From Phycisphaerales bacterium (GTDB lineage: Bacteria; Planctomycetota; Phycisphaerae; UBA1845; UTPLA1), in NCBI GenBank assembly GCA_022360095.1, contig JAKSDK010001037.1, forward strand, positions 292,046-356,045: a stretch of DNA of 64,000 nt, written 5' to 3'. The position numbers and the translations under genes are program-made. The notes below the pieces were generated by a model, which had not been told where the DNA came from, made no database searches, and saw only the letters and a list, made by a program, of their open reading frames with translations. Shown one piece after another: positions 37,305 through 46,252 of this stretch. Each line of letters begins with the position of its first letter. Positions within the stretch are counted from its first letter, which is position 1.

Positions 37305-37322
37305 ACTTTTTTGGTGTCGCGA

Positions 37323-38429
37323 CTAAAACAACTCGTGTACGACGCGTTTGCCAACTTCCACCAGGCGCGAAGGCGTCTCTTCCAGCGGACACTCCAGTGT
37401 ATAAGACTGTTTGATGAACTCCAAACAGGCTTCTACTCCGGGGCCCGTCTTCCCAACGATCGCAACGCAAGGCACATCGGCCGTCTTGGCCATGCGTCCG
37501 ACCGCTCCGACGACTTTGCCCATCATCGACTGGCCATCCAGGCAGCCTTCGCCTGTGATCACAAGGTCCGCATCGCCAATCGCGTTCGCCAAATGGACGG
37601 AGTCGGCGACCAGGTCCACGCCAGGCACGAGTGTCGCGCTCGTCAATGCCAGCAGTGGTAAAGCGACACCACCGGCCGCTCCGGTTCCCGGCTCTTGTTG
37701 AAGAGGACGGCCGGACACTTTTTCCAGCAATTGAGCCCAGTGCATGAGTCCTTTTTCAAGAAGCCGGACACCGGCGGCGTCCGCGCCCTTCTGCGGTGCA
37801 AACACGGCCGCTGCTCCATTGGGCCCACATGCAGGGTTCAGGACGTCACACGCGATTGTAAACTGCGTATGCCTTAACTCGTCAGGTGGATTATCCCAAA
37901 CGAGCTGACGGATTCGATGCAGTTCACCGCCGGACATGTGCGACCGCATCGGGCGCCCCGATTCGTCGAGGAAAGTCATGCCCAACGCCTGCATCATGCC
38001 GGCGCCTCCGTCTACGGTTGCGCTGCCCCCGAGTCCCAGGATGATCTCCTCGACACCGCTTTCGACCGCGATGCGAATGACCTCGCCCAATCCGTAGGTC
38101 GTCGTCTTTAGCGGGTCACGCCGTTCCTTTGATATCAGGGAGTAGCCCGACACCGATGCCAATTCGATGACGGCCGTGGAAGCGTGTTGGATCAGGCCGA
38201 CGACCACTTCAACCGGGTCGCCCAATGGCCCGGTTGCTTTCACGAGGCGACGTTGACCGCCGCGGGCATCGACCATCACGTCGCGCATTCCCTCGCCACC
38301 GTCGGCCATGGGGATCAGGATGATCTCACAATCAGAATGGCCGGCTTCGATTCCCCGGGCGATCGCGCGTGCCACCGACGGCGCGTCCAGCGCATCCTTG
38401 AAGCTGTCCGGGGCCACGACGATTCGCAT
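37323..38429 (-). CDS. Glycerate kinase (GlxK/GarK family)
   Basis: 368 aa. MRIVVAPDSFKDALDAPSVA is the classical start; PMADGGEGMRDVM and GLGGSATVDGGAGMMQALGM carry the glycerate kinase signature, and CDVLNPACGPNGAAAVFAPQ and DLVITGEGCLDGQSMMGKVV complete it. It phosphorylates D-glycerate to 2-phosphoglycerate in the cytoplasm. It lies two bases after the DegP-like gene stop, likely one operon with it. No glyoxylate pathway genes are beside it. Confidence 0.9.
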   Translation of the reverse strand: MRIVVAPDSFKDALDAPSVARAIARGIEAGHSDCEIILIPMADGGEGMRDVMVDARGGQRRLVKATGPLGDPVEVVVGLIQHASTAVIELASVSGYSLISKERRDPLKTTTYGLGEVIRIAVESGVEEIILGLGGSATVDGGAGMMQALGMTFLDESGRPMRSHMSGGELHRIRQLVWDNPPDELRHTQFTIACDVLNPACGPNGAAAVFAPQKGADAAGVRLLEKGLMHWAQLLEKVSGRPLQQEPGTGAAGGVALPLLALTSATLVPGVDLVADSVHLANAIGDADLVITGEGCLDGQSMMGKVVGAVGRMAKTADVPCVAIVGKTGPGVEACLEFIKQSYTLECPLEETPSRLVEVGKRVVHELF

Positions 38430-38431
38430 GG

Positions 38432-39835
38432 TCAGCGTGCTTTCAAGACAAGGTCTCGAACATAGGACCTGTCACCGATACGAAGGACTTGAAAAGGGAT
38501 ACGGTCGTCGCGTTCGACCTGTTCGATAAGATGCCCCAACCGATCGAGTGTCGGCACGGGCCAACCCCCGAATTTTCGAATAACGTCGCTACGTTTGATG
38601 CCTGCGTCGCTCGCATCGGAACCGCGTTCGACGGATGTGACGATCAGTCCCACGTTGCGGCTGAGCCCCAGTTGTCGCAAGTCCGTTCGGTTCATTTCGC
38701 GGACCTTAACGCCGAAATACCGATTCATCAGCTTGGCGGCATCCTGTCGAGGAATGTCCGCGAGAAGGACCTCGACCGATTTTTGCTTCCCTTGTGGATC
38801 GACCAGATCGAGCTTGAGTGATTGACCCGCAGGCGTTCGCTCCAACAGGCTAAAGGCCTGCATGAAATCGGGCGTAGGTTGGTTGTCGATTGCAATCAAG
38901 ACGTCACCGGCATTCACATTGGCACGGGCCGCGGCCGTGCCGGGATCAACCTGCTTGACTCGTACACCCGGCCGCCCGTTGTCGCGAACACCGCTGTCAA
39001 AGTGAATGCCGAATTCAACGCGGCGGAGCCGTTCGATATCGAGCATCACCGGGAGCAAATCGTGTAATCGGTTGACGGGGATGGCAAAGCCGATGTTCTG
39101 GGCGTCACCGCGGATGGCCGTGTTAATGCCGATGAGATCGCCAAGCACATTCAACAACGGACCGCCCGAATTTCCGGGGTTGATCGATGCGTCGGTCTGT
39201 ATAAGGCCGGTATAGGAATGTTCTTCGTCAAACACCAACTCGCGGTTCAATGCGCTGATCACGCCCGTCGTCACGGTATGCTGGTACCCCAACGGGTTGC
39301 CGATCGCGATGACGCTTTCGCCGGGCATGAGATCACCGCTCTGCCCCAGCTTGAGGTAAGGAAGCGATTTTCTCGCGTTGACCTTCAGCACGGCCAGATC
39401 GTTTCGGCGGTCGATGGCGACTTCTTCGGCGACGAGTTCCGTTCCGTCGGCGAACGTGACCTTGCACTCGGCCGCGCGATCCACGACGTGGGCATTGGTG
39501 ACCAGGTAGCCGTCTCTGTGAATCAGAAATCCTGAGCCGACACTTTGCGTCTTGTATCGCATCGGTCGGCGCAGGGCCGGGAAGTCGAAAACTTCGTCAA
39601 ACAGGCTGCTCATGCCGAACGGGCTCTGGACCGTGACGATCTTGGTCGTGGAAAGATTGACGACGGCAGGGCTCGCATCGCGAAAGACGGTGACCACCGG
39701 CGTGACTCGGCGCACGTCATGCATCGTGTCCTCGCCGCCCATGGCTGCGGGCGGATGTACGATGCCTGCGAGGATGATTGAGCCCGCGATCATGCTCAGT
39801 CGACGGCAATTGTTGTTACAGATCAAGCACCTCAT
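38432..39835 (-). CDS. DegP/HtrA-type serine protease with two PDZ domains
   Basis: 467 aa from ATG 39835, which overlaps the metallophosphoesterase end by 20 bases; an internal ATG near 39793 is an alternative start. A signal peptide (RLSMIAGSIILAGIVHPPAA) is followed by the protease with His in LVTNAHVVDR, Asp in RRNDLAVLKV and Ser in SINPGNSGGPLLN. Two PDZ-like segments follow (GVRVKQVDPGTAAARANVNA and VGLIVTSVERGSDASDAGIK). It degrades or refolds damaged proteins in the periplasm. The full triad is present. The upstream gene is not functionally related. Confidence 0.88.
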   Translation of the reverse strand: MRCLICNNNCRRLSMIAGSIILAGIVHPPAAMGGEDTMHDVRRVTPVVTVFRDASPAVVNLSTTKIVTVQSPFGMSSLFDEVFDFPALRRPMRYKTQSVGSGFLIHRDGYLVTNAHVVDRAAECKVTFADGTELVAEEVAIDRRNDLAVLKVNARKSLPYLKLGQSGDLMPGESVIAIGNPLGYQHTVTTGVISALNRELVFDEEHSYTGLIQTDASINPGNSGGPLLNVLGDLIGINTAIRGDAQNIGFAIPVNRLHDLLPVMLDIERLRRVEFGIHFDSGVRDNGRPGVRVKQVDPGTAAARANVNAGDVLIAIDNQPTPDFMQAFSLLERTPAGQSLKLDLVDPQGKQKSVEVLLADIPRQDAAKLMNRYFGVKVREMNRTDLRQLGLSRNVGLIVTSVERGSDASDAGIKRSDVIRKFGGWPVPTLDRLGHLIEQVERDDRIPFQVLRIGDRSYVRDLVLKAR

Positions 39836-40685
39836 ATTGCTTCTCCCGATACGTCGATCCGATGCTTGTGCATTGTAGGTGTTGTTTTCGGCAGCGGCGC
39901 GCCTGATGCGAATGACCGCAAAACACATGGCTGATCTTGGGAAATTCGAGGAGGGCTTCGCCGAACAGCTCGCTCCCCATAAATGCCGTCCCGAACTGCC
40001 AATTCGGGATGATGCTGCGCGGCAGCAGCTCCGCAAACGGCAAATGATGGACCGCGGCAATGATCCGGTCCGCAACCTTTTCCACGTCCTGAAGGTGGCG
40101 TCGAAGCTTGGCGACGAGACGGTGCGTAAAGTCGACGTCGCTAAAGGGCAATTTGACGTGTTCGCCGTCCATCCAGCGTGTGCTGACCTGCCGCACCGCG
40201 GGGATGACGTCGTCCGCCGCTTCCAACAGGTGACGGTGTTTTTCGATGTGGTCCGCCGCCCCTGGAGCGACCTTGTGCTGATAAAATCTGAGCGGAATCT
40301 TCATCACTGATGGCCGAAATGAGAAATCGTACCAACCTACGTTCCCAACGATCGCGAGGTTACCCTGTATAAACGGCTCCGTATCCAGATAGTGCACGCC
40401 GTGACGTGAACAAATCGTCGCAATTTCGTTCTCATAACGATGAAGCGAGTCTTCTCGGCCGTGGGTCCACAGCTCGTGGTTGCCGGCGACGGCAAGGCGC
40501 GCGCCTTCGAACGGCTCAAACAGGGTGAACACGGCTTCCAGCTCTTTCAGGTCAGCGCCGGCGGAATCACCGACCAGGATCAGAATATCGCCTCCGCGGC
40601 GACAGATTTCCTCGGCCACGGTCTCGGTCGGGCGCTTGCTTCGAGAGATGTTGTAATGAAGGTCCGAGGTGATAATGATACGCAT
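39816..40685 (-). CDS. Calcineurin-like metallophosphoesterase
   Basis: 289 aa. The metal site reads TSDLHYN, ILVGDSAG, AGNHELW, AAVHHLPF and CGHSH, which is the complete five-motif calcineurin phosphoesterase pattern. It hydrolyses phosphomonoesters or phosphodiesters in the cytoplasm with two metals; the substrate cannot be read. Its stop overlaps the DegP-like start by 20 bases. Confidence 0.85.
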   Translation of the reverse strand: MRIIITSDLHYNISRSKRPTETVAEEICRRGGDILILVGDSAGADLKELEAVFTLFEPFEGARLAVAGNHELWTHGREDSLHRYENEIATICSRHGVHYLDTEPFIQGNLAIVGNVGWYDFSFRPSVMKIPLRFYQHKVAPGAADHIEKHRHLLEAADDVIPAVRQVSTRWMDGEHVKLPFSDVDFTHRLVAKLRRHLQDVEKVADRIIAAVHHLPFAELLPRSIIPNWQFGTAFMGSELFGEALLEFPKISHVFCGHSHQARRCRKQHLQCTSIGSTYREKQYEVLDL

Positions 40686-40829
40686 GCGTGTTTTCCGCCC
40701 TTGGGAGCTCGGCTCAGGACGTCCGGCGACGTCGTGCGGGTCAGAACTCGTTCTCAGTGTTGCATCCGGGACCGATTCCGAACATGATCGTCGGAGCCTC
40801 TGAGCTATGAATCATATTCACTACATTCT

Positions 40830-41588
40830 ATGGAAACAACTACAACCAATACCGATGTCGTTGTCATCAAGGACTTGCACAAAGATTACTACCTCGGCGG
40901 TGAAGTCATCACTGCGTTGGACGGCGTCAGCCTGACCGTGCCCAGTGGCGCCTTCGTTGCCATCATGGGGGCCAGCGGCTCCGGAAAGACGACGCTCATG
41001 CATCTTATTGGTGGACTCGATCTGCCAACGCAAGGAGCGATCACCGTCAATGAAAAGGCCGTCGATCGGCTCACGGATCAGGAACGGACCCTCTTTCGCC
41101 GCCGTCATCTCGGGATTGTCTTCCAAACGTTCAATCTCCTTCCCACGCTGACCGCTTTGGAAAACGTCATGCTGCCGTTGCTGGTGGACGGTCGGTCCGC
41201 CGCCGACGCACGGCGGCGCGCCGAGGAACTCCTGAAAACCGTCAACCTGGAACATCGACTAAAGCATCGGCCTGACCTCATGTCCGGTGGTGAGCAGCAA
41301 CGTGTCGCCATCGCCAGGGCACTCATGAACGAACCGGTCCTGATCCTCGCGGATGAGCCGACCGGCAATCTTGATCCGACCGCCTCCCATCAGATTTGGA
41401 AACTATTACGCGACCTATCTTGTAACACGGGAACCACGGTCTTGATGGTTACGCATGAATCGACCGCAGCGTCTTATGCCGACTGCGTTCACTTTATCAA
41501 GGCGGGGCGCTTCACGGGCACCGTCGAACCCAAAGGATGCGGTGATGCAGCGCTGGTGGCAAATCGCTACGCGGAACTGGCGGATTAA
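40830..41588 (+). CDS. LolD/MacB-type ABC transporter ATPase (second system)
   Basis: 252 aa. Walker A is GASGSGKTT, the Q-loop region [18 protein letters not shown], the signature [14 protein letters not shown], Walker [14 protein letters not shown] and the switch VTHES. It is the start of a two-gene unit, with the permease start lying inside its 3' end (44-base overlap). It belongs to the same ATPase group as the gene at 13863 but has a different permease. Confidence 0.92.
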   Translation: METTTTNTDVVVIKDLHKDYYLGGEVITALDGVSLTVPSGAFVAIMGASGSGKTTLMHLIGGLDLPTQGAITVNEKAVDRLTDQERTLFRRRHLGIVFQTFNLLPTLTALENVMLPLLVDGRSAADARRRAEELLKTVNLEHRLKHRPDLMSGGEQQRVAIARALMNEPVLILADEPTGNLDPTASHQIWKLLRDLSCNTGTTVLMVTHESTAASYADCVHFIKAGRFTGTVEPKGCGDAALVANRYAELAD

Positions 41589-44325
41589 GCCCGCTAGAAG
41601 CTTGCTGGCAATCTTGTCGATTACGCTCGGTGTCGGTGTGGTCGTCTGGGTGACATGTTGCTACGAATCCGTGCGGCTCGGCGTCACGGAAGTCGTTCTG
41701 CAATGGATCGGCCGGAGCCACGTCATCATCGAGACTTCAGCCGGTGTATGGGGTGTCTTCGAGGAGGATGTCGAAGACCTGATCCGAGAGGTCCCCGGCA
41801 TCAAGCATACGACGGTGCGCACACGGGAGTATGTGAACATCGCCCCTGCTGCAAGTGATCCGGCCTTGTTGCCGGCTGACGAGGATTACACGCTTATCGA
41901 AGTCAGCGGCATCGTCCCCGACAAGGAACGTCTTTTTCGTACACACAAGTTGGCCGAAGGGCGATTTCTGAAACCCACCGATGAAAACGCGGTCATCATC
42001 GAAAGGCTGATCGCCAAGCAATTCAAGCTTGGCTTGGGCGACACAGTTTTCCTGCACTATAGGGGGGCCAGAAGCCCGCCGAAGCGGTTTAACATCATCG
42101 GCATCACCGAACGTCGGCGCGCCAGCGTGAACCAGGCGATGATGACGTGGACCAGGCTTGAAGATGTTCAGGCGCTGTGTGAGCTTCCCGGCATGGTCAA
42201 GGCCGTGGATATTATTCTGACCGACCCGAATGTCGAGAATATTCAGCGCATCGCAGACACGATTCGGGGGATACTGGACGAAAATCGACAGCAGCCGGAC
42301 GATGACGAAATTCGATACTCGGAATTGCAGGTCAAGACCACCGAGGCCCAGAACAAGAAACTCGGCGCGGCTCAGGGGCTCTTGCAATTCATCATGATGC
42401 TCCTCTCATGCGTCGTGCTCCTGACAGCGTTCTTCATCATCATGGCAACGATGAGCATGGGGGTCATGGAACGCATCGCCGAATTCGGTCTCCTCCGCTG
42501 CGTTGGGATGACTCGCCAGCAACTGAGCGTACTTGTCTTGTTGCAGACGATTCCTCTCGGCGTGATGGGGACGCTGCTCGGTGTGCCGCTCGGTCTCGTG
42601 TTACAATGGTTGACCATCCGGGCGGTGCCGGATTATCTGGGACAATTCGCATACAACACGTGGGGAATCGCTCTAGCCGTTTTCGGCGGCATCGGGACGA
42701 CATTGCTCGGCGCTGCCGTGCCGGCCATCCGCGCTTTTGACGTGTCACCGGTCGAAGCGACGCGCGCTGCCGGCGATCCACGAAGGAATCGTTGGGTTTG
42801 GCTGCTGGCCGGCCTTGGCGTCACGATGCTCATCGTGCATGAGCTGGTCAACCGATCGATGGCGGAAAAGGCCTCGGCGATGTTCGATGCTCAAGCCATC
42901 GTCAGCCTGGTCCTGCTCTATCTCGGATGCGCGTTTGCGGCCCCTTTGGTCGTGATGAGCCTGGGAAATGTTGTGGTGGCCGTCGCCGCCCGACTGTTGG
43001 GGCTTCGACCGCAGTTGCTCGGCGACGAAATCGCCAAGGCGCCGTTCCGCTCCGCTGCGATTTGCTGCGGGCTCATGGTCGGTCTGTCCCTGATCGTCGG
43101 GCTCGTCGTCTGGGGCGAATCCGTTAAAGAAGGCTGGAAGTTTCCCAAGGAGTTTCCGGACGCTTTGCTCTATTCCTATGAAGGAATACCGCTGAATAAG
43201 ATAAGGAAATTGCGCAATGTTGAAGGCGTCGCGGAGTTTACGGTGACCGATGATTTCGGCTTTTCCCTGAAGCCGCCGAGCAAGAACCCATTGCTTAAGA
43301 GGCTGGCGATGCTCGATCAGTTCTCGCGCTTTATGGCCATCGATCCTGAAGAGGGGTTTTCTATTGTCAAGCTCGCATTCCTGGAGGGCGACGAACGCGA
43401 AGCGATGGCTCGCATGAAAAAAGGGGGGCATTTGCTCGTCACGCGCGAGTTCGCCCAGGCCCACAAGAAGGGACTTGACGACGAACTCACCATCTGGGTC
43501 GGCAAGACCAAAGCCACGTTTACCATTGCAGGCGTGATCGCATCCCCAGGGTTGGATATCGCCATCAGCTTCTTCAATGCAGGTACTCATTTCCAGACGT
43601 ACGCCGTCCGCGCCATCTTCGGAACGCTGGATGATGCAAACCGCCTGTTCGGCCGTGAGCGCGGCAAGCTTGTTCTGTTCAATTTTGATTTCGACGAAGA
43701 TGAGGAATCGCGTATCGTGTCTGAAAGCACACAGACGACGATGGGGCCGACGATGACGAATAAGGAAGGGCGACCGACCTTCGCTCTAGGCGCAGGTCCT
43801 ATTCCCGGCGACGGCCCCGAAGAGCAGGTCGTTAATGAAATGCTCCGCCTCATTGATTATCCCACCAAAGCATTCGTCACGGCCAGGGAATTAAAACAAC
43901 AGATTGACCGCAACATCAACCGGGTGACCTTATTGCTCTCTGCGATTCCCGTTGTGGGTTTGTTGATCGCTGCATTGGGACTGGGCAACCTCATGGCGGC
44001 CAACGTCGCCAGTCGGTCCCGCGAAATGGCCATCCTTCGCGCCATCGGTGTGACGAAGAACCAAATGTCCCGCATCGTTATCGGGGAAGCGTTGGTCCTC
44101 GCCCTACTTGGAAGTGCCATGGGGCTGGTGCTCGGGCTCGTGCTCGGTCGCACGAGCAATGTGATGACTGAATTGCTCTCCGGTTTCAGACCTGAATTTG
44201 CAATCCCGTGGGACCTCGTGGGGTACGGCGCGGGGCTGGCCACGCTGTTGTGCGTGCTCGCGGCCGTGATCCCCGCTCGGTACGCAAGTCGCAGCAACAT
44301 CATCGCCGCCCTGTCGGACTTGTGA
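41545..44325 (+). CDS. FtsX-type ABC transporter permease, duplicated
   Basis: 926 aa from ATG 41545, which has AAAGGA upstream; the upstream in-frame ATG at 41455 lies inside the ATPase. The first span (SLLAILSITLGVGVVVWVTC) precedes an extracytoplasmic domain. Span blocks follow near residues 300-410 (LLQFIMMLLSCVVLLTAFFI; MSMGVMERIAEFGLLRCVGM), 440-550 and at the C-terminus (NRVTLLLSAIPVVGLLIAAL; AILRAIGVTKNQMSRIVIGE). The plan is a MacB/LolCE-like permease in which two FtsX halves are fused. Substrate unknown. Confidence 0.87.
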   Translation: MQRWWQIATRNWRIKPARSLLAILSITLGVGVVVWVTCCYESVRLGVTEVVLQWIGRSHVIIETSAGVWGVFEEDVEDLIREVPGIKHTTVRTREYVNIAPAASDPALLPADEDYTLIEVSGIVPDKERLFRTHKLAEGRFLKPTDENAVIIERLIAKQFKLGLGDTVFLHYRGARSPPKRFNIIGITERRRASVNQAMMTWTRLEDVQALCELPGMVKAVDIILTDPNVENIQRIADTIRGILDENRQQPDDDEIRYSELQVKTTEAQNKKLGAAQGLLQFIMMLLSCVVLLTAFFIIMATMSMGVMERIAEFGLLRCVGMTRQQLSVLVLLQTIPLGVMGTLLGVPLGLVLQWLTIRAVPDYLGQFAYNTWGIALAVFGGIGTTLLGAAVPAIRAFDVSPVEATRAAGDPRRNRWVWLLAGLGVTMLIVHELVNRSMAEKASAMFDAQAIVSLVLLYLGCAFAAPLVVMSLGNVVVAVAARLLGLRPQLLGDEIAKAPFRSAAICCGLMVGLSLIVGLVVWGESVKEGWKFPKEFPDALLYSYEGIPLNKIRKLRNVEGVAEFTVTDDFGFSLKPPSKNPLLKRLAMLDQFSRFMAIDPEEGFSIVKLAFLEGDEREAMARMKKGGHLLVTREFAQAHKKGLDDELTIWVGKTKATFTIAGVIASPGLDIAISFFNAGTHFQTYAVRAIFGTLDDANRLFGRERGKLVLFNFDFDEDEESRIVSESTQTTMGPTMTNKEGRPTFALGAGPIPGDGPEEQVVNEMLRLIDYPTKAFVTARELKQQIDRNINRVTLLLSAIPVVGLLIAALGLGNLMAANVASRSREMAILRAIGVTKNQMSRIVIGEALVLALLGSAMGLVLGLVLGRTSNVMTELLSGFRPEFAIPWDLVGYGAGLATLLCVLAAVIPARYASRSNIIAALSDL

Positions 44326-44457
44326 TGAGGGCTGCCGTTGCTGTTTGACGGATGAAGATTGCCAGCGCCCTCTGGCAAATGATCGTCGCCTGCGTCAAAA
44401 TATCCATTCTAAGACTGCTTTCTTTAGGATCATCGTATCGCAAAGAGAGGGATTCAA

Positions 44458-44916
44458 ATGAACAGGAAAACAACGACACTTTTGGTTCTTTCCGTCGCGC
44501 TCGCCTGGACGAGTCTCGCGGCTCAGGATTCTCCGACGGGCACCCGGTCGTCAATCCGAAAGGCGTACAAAGGCTGTCCGAGGCCGGTCTGCTACGCGCG
44601 GCCTTGTGACGAAATGTACCCTTCCGGCGAAATAAGGTTGTTCGACGACAAACATCTGCGCAAGCCCGTCGGTGAACTGAATATTTTCAGAATGGAGGAA
44701 AACAAGGTTCACGACCTTCCGAAGTACAAAGTCAGCTCTCTGGGCTGGCGCCTTCCGCCTGGTGTCGTCGTCGTCTTTTACGACGAGACGAAGTACGAGG
44801 ACGACTGGCCGGGTAGCCAATACACCATCTGGGGCCATGGTGCGGATGACGATTTGAAAGATGACGAATTCAACGATGAGATGAGTGCCTGGTCCTGGCA
44901 TTATGTCGGCAGATAA
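44458..44916 (+). CDS. Secreted protein with possible beta/gamma-crystallin-like C-terminus
   Basis: 152 aa; GAGAGGG sits at a normal distance from ATG 44458. The signal peptide (LLVLSVALAWTSLAAQ) is clear. Four Cys in the N-terminal half (CPRPVCYARPC and one more context) may form disulfides. The last 60 residues, for example VVFYDETKYEDDWPGSQYTI and DDEFNDEMSAWSW, resemble a beta/gamma-crystallin motif (Y/F..x..Y/F...G...ND..SS). I am not sure of that family call. Its 3' end overlaps the minus-strand glycosyltransferase by 16 bases. Confidence 0.65.
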   Translation: MNRKTTTLLVLSVALAWTSLAAQDSPTGTRSSIRKAYKGCPRPVCYARPCDEMYPSGEIRLFDDKHLRKPVGELNIFRMEENKVHDLPKYKVSSLGWRLPPGVVVVFYDETKYEDDWPGSQYTIWGHGADDDLKDDEFNDEMSAWSWHYVGR

Positions 44917-46175
44917 TCGGCAAGGCGAGCCGTAAGGTTGGCGCGACTGTAGGTGCGAAAGGCTTCGTTGACGGCAAACGCGCGACCGGCTCGAGCCGTC
45001 AGGCATGCCTTGATCTGATCGATTCGATCTGCGACCGCGCCGGCGTCATCGACGCGAGCGAAAAAAGCATGGTTAGGAGCAAAGCGCTCGAGTAACCTGC
45101 AATCGTTACTTCCTGGCGTTTCCTCCAGGCACAGAATGGGCCTGGCACTTTGCAGGTACTCGAAAAGCTTGGCATTGTGGCCCCATCGTCCGACATATGC
45201 CCCGGTAAGCAACAGAAGGGCATCAGCGCTTCGCATTTCCAAACGCGCCTGTTCGCGTGGGACGAGTCCGGTTGTCGTAATGAGGGGCGCAAGGCCGGCG
45301 TCTTTGAGATAGCCCGGTGAGAGATTTCCAACAAACTTGAAAACAACGTTTTGGAGACGAGGATCGTCCTTGAGAGCGATCATCGATTTGAAAAAGAGAT
45401 CCGGGCGGTTGCGAGGAATGACCGTGCCAACATGGGCAATCGTGATCGTTCGGCGGTCGGACAACCCCGAGTTTTGCCCTGAACCATGCGCTCCCGGTGA
45501 GATGTCCGGGTCATAGCCGTTGGGCAAAACGAGAATCTTGTTGCGGTCGAAATTCTGTTCATCGGCCATGGCATCGGCCATGGCGTCGGACACGGTGATC
45601 ATCGCCGTCGCGTCTGCAACGGCTTCGCGTTCGAGTTTCTGATGCGCTTTCAGCGTCTTTCGCCTCCGCGGCTCATGGCCTCCCGGGCCGAGCCAACGGT
45701 CGCGGAAATCGAGCACCAGAGGGATTCGCGTTTCACGATGCAGGCGCTGGGCCAGTTGCACGACGCTCGCCGGTGGGAAAGAAGCGAATATGACATCGAA
45801 TCGTCTCGCGCTAGCCATGTCAACGGCAATGCGATAGGCCGCTCGTTGCCACCTTATGAAACGATCTGGGAAGACGAATTCGCGGAGGATGGACTTCCAG
45901 CGAGCCGGGCGCAGCCGTGGATCATAATCGGTGAACGCGTGTCGCGAGTCTCCATAAGGATCTCGTACCTGGTGAACGGTGACCCCCGGAAGGCCGGGCG
46001 GCGAAGGCGTCCGCTTGGCGGTCAGCATTTGCACGTCCCATCCATGGTCGGGTAAAAACTGCGCGAAACTGTGCAGCCGTTCGGCGGCGGCGCCGACGGC
46101 CGGCGGATACCAATACGAGACCAGGAGGATACGGCGCAGTCGAGGCGTGCCTGAATTTCCAGATGTTTCGATCAC
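44901..46175 (-). CDS. GT4-type glycosyltransferase
   Basis: 424 aa. The N-terminal Rossmann half reads RILLVSYWYPPAVGAAAERL; the central ILVLPNGYDPDISPG and the C-terminal IAHVGTVIPRNRPDLFFKSM, KLFEYLQSARPILCLEET segment are the usual nucleotide-sugar binding pattern. It likely adds a sugar to a surface glycan in the cytoplasm. It diverges from the next glycosyltransferase gene and overlaps the plus-strand gene at its 3' end. Confidence 0.85.
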   Translation of the reverse strand: MIETSGNSGTPRLRRILLVSYWYPPAVGAAAERLHSFAQFLPDHGWDVQMLTAKRTPSPPGLPGVTVHQVRDPYGDSRHAFTDYDPRLRPARWKSILREFVFPDRFIRWQRAAYRIAVDMASARRFDVIFASFPPASVVQLAQRLHRETRIPLVLDFRDRWLGPGGHEPRRRKTLKAHQKLEREAVADATAMITVSDAMADAMADEQNFDRNKILVLPNGYDPDISPGAHGSGQNSGLSDRRTITIAHVGTVIPRNRPDLFFKSMIALKDDPRLQNVVFKFVGNLSPGYLKDAGLAPLITTTGLVPREQARLEMRSADALLLLTGAYVGRWGHNAKLFEYLQSARPILCLEETPGSNDCRLLERFAPNHAFFARVDDAGAVADRIDQIKACLTARAGRAFAVNEAFRTYSRANLTARLADYLPT

Positions 46176-46239
46176 GAGAGTTGTAGATAAGCGTCAATAC
46201 ACGAAAAGTCAAAGTGACTCCCGCTCAGCGGGAATTACG

Positions 46240-46245
46240 TATAAT
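46240..46245 (+). promoter_or_regulatory. TATAAT box giving a leaderless start
   Basis: An exact TATAAT ends seven bases before the ATG at 46253, so transcription would begin at or within a base or two of the start codon. No Shine-Dalgarno sequence is seen. The -35 region is poor (GTGACT at 46214). Confidence 0.4.
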
Positions 46246-46252
46246 CTTATGC

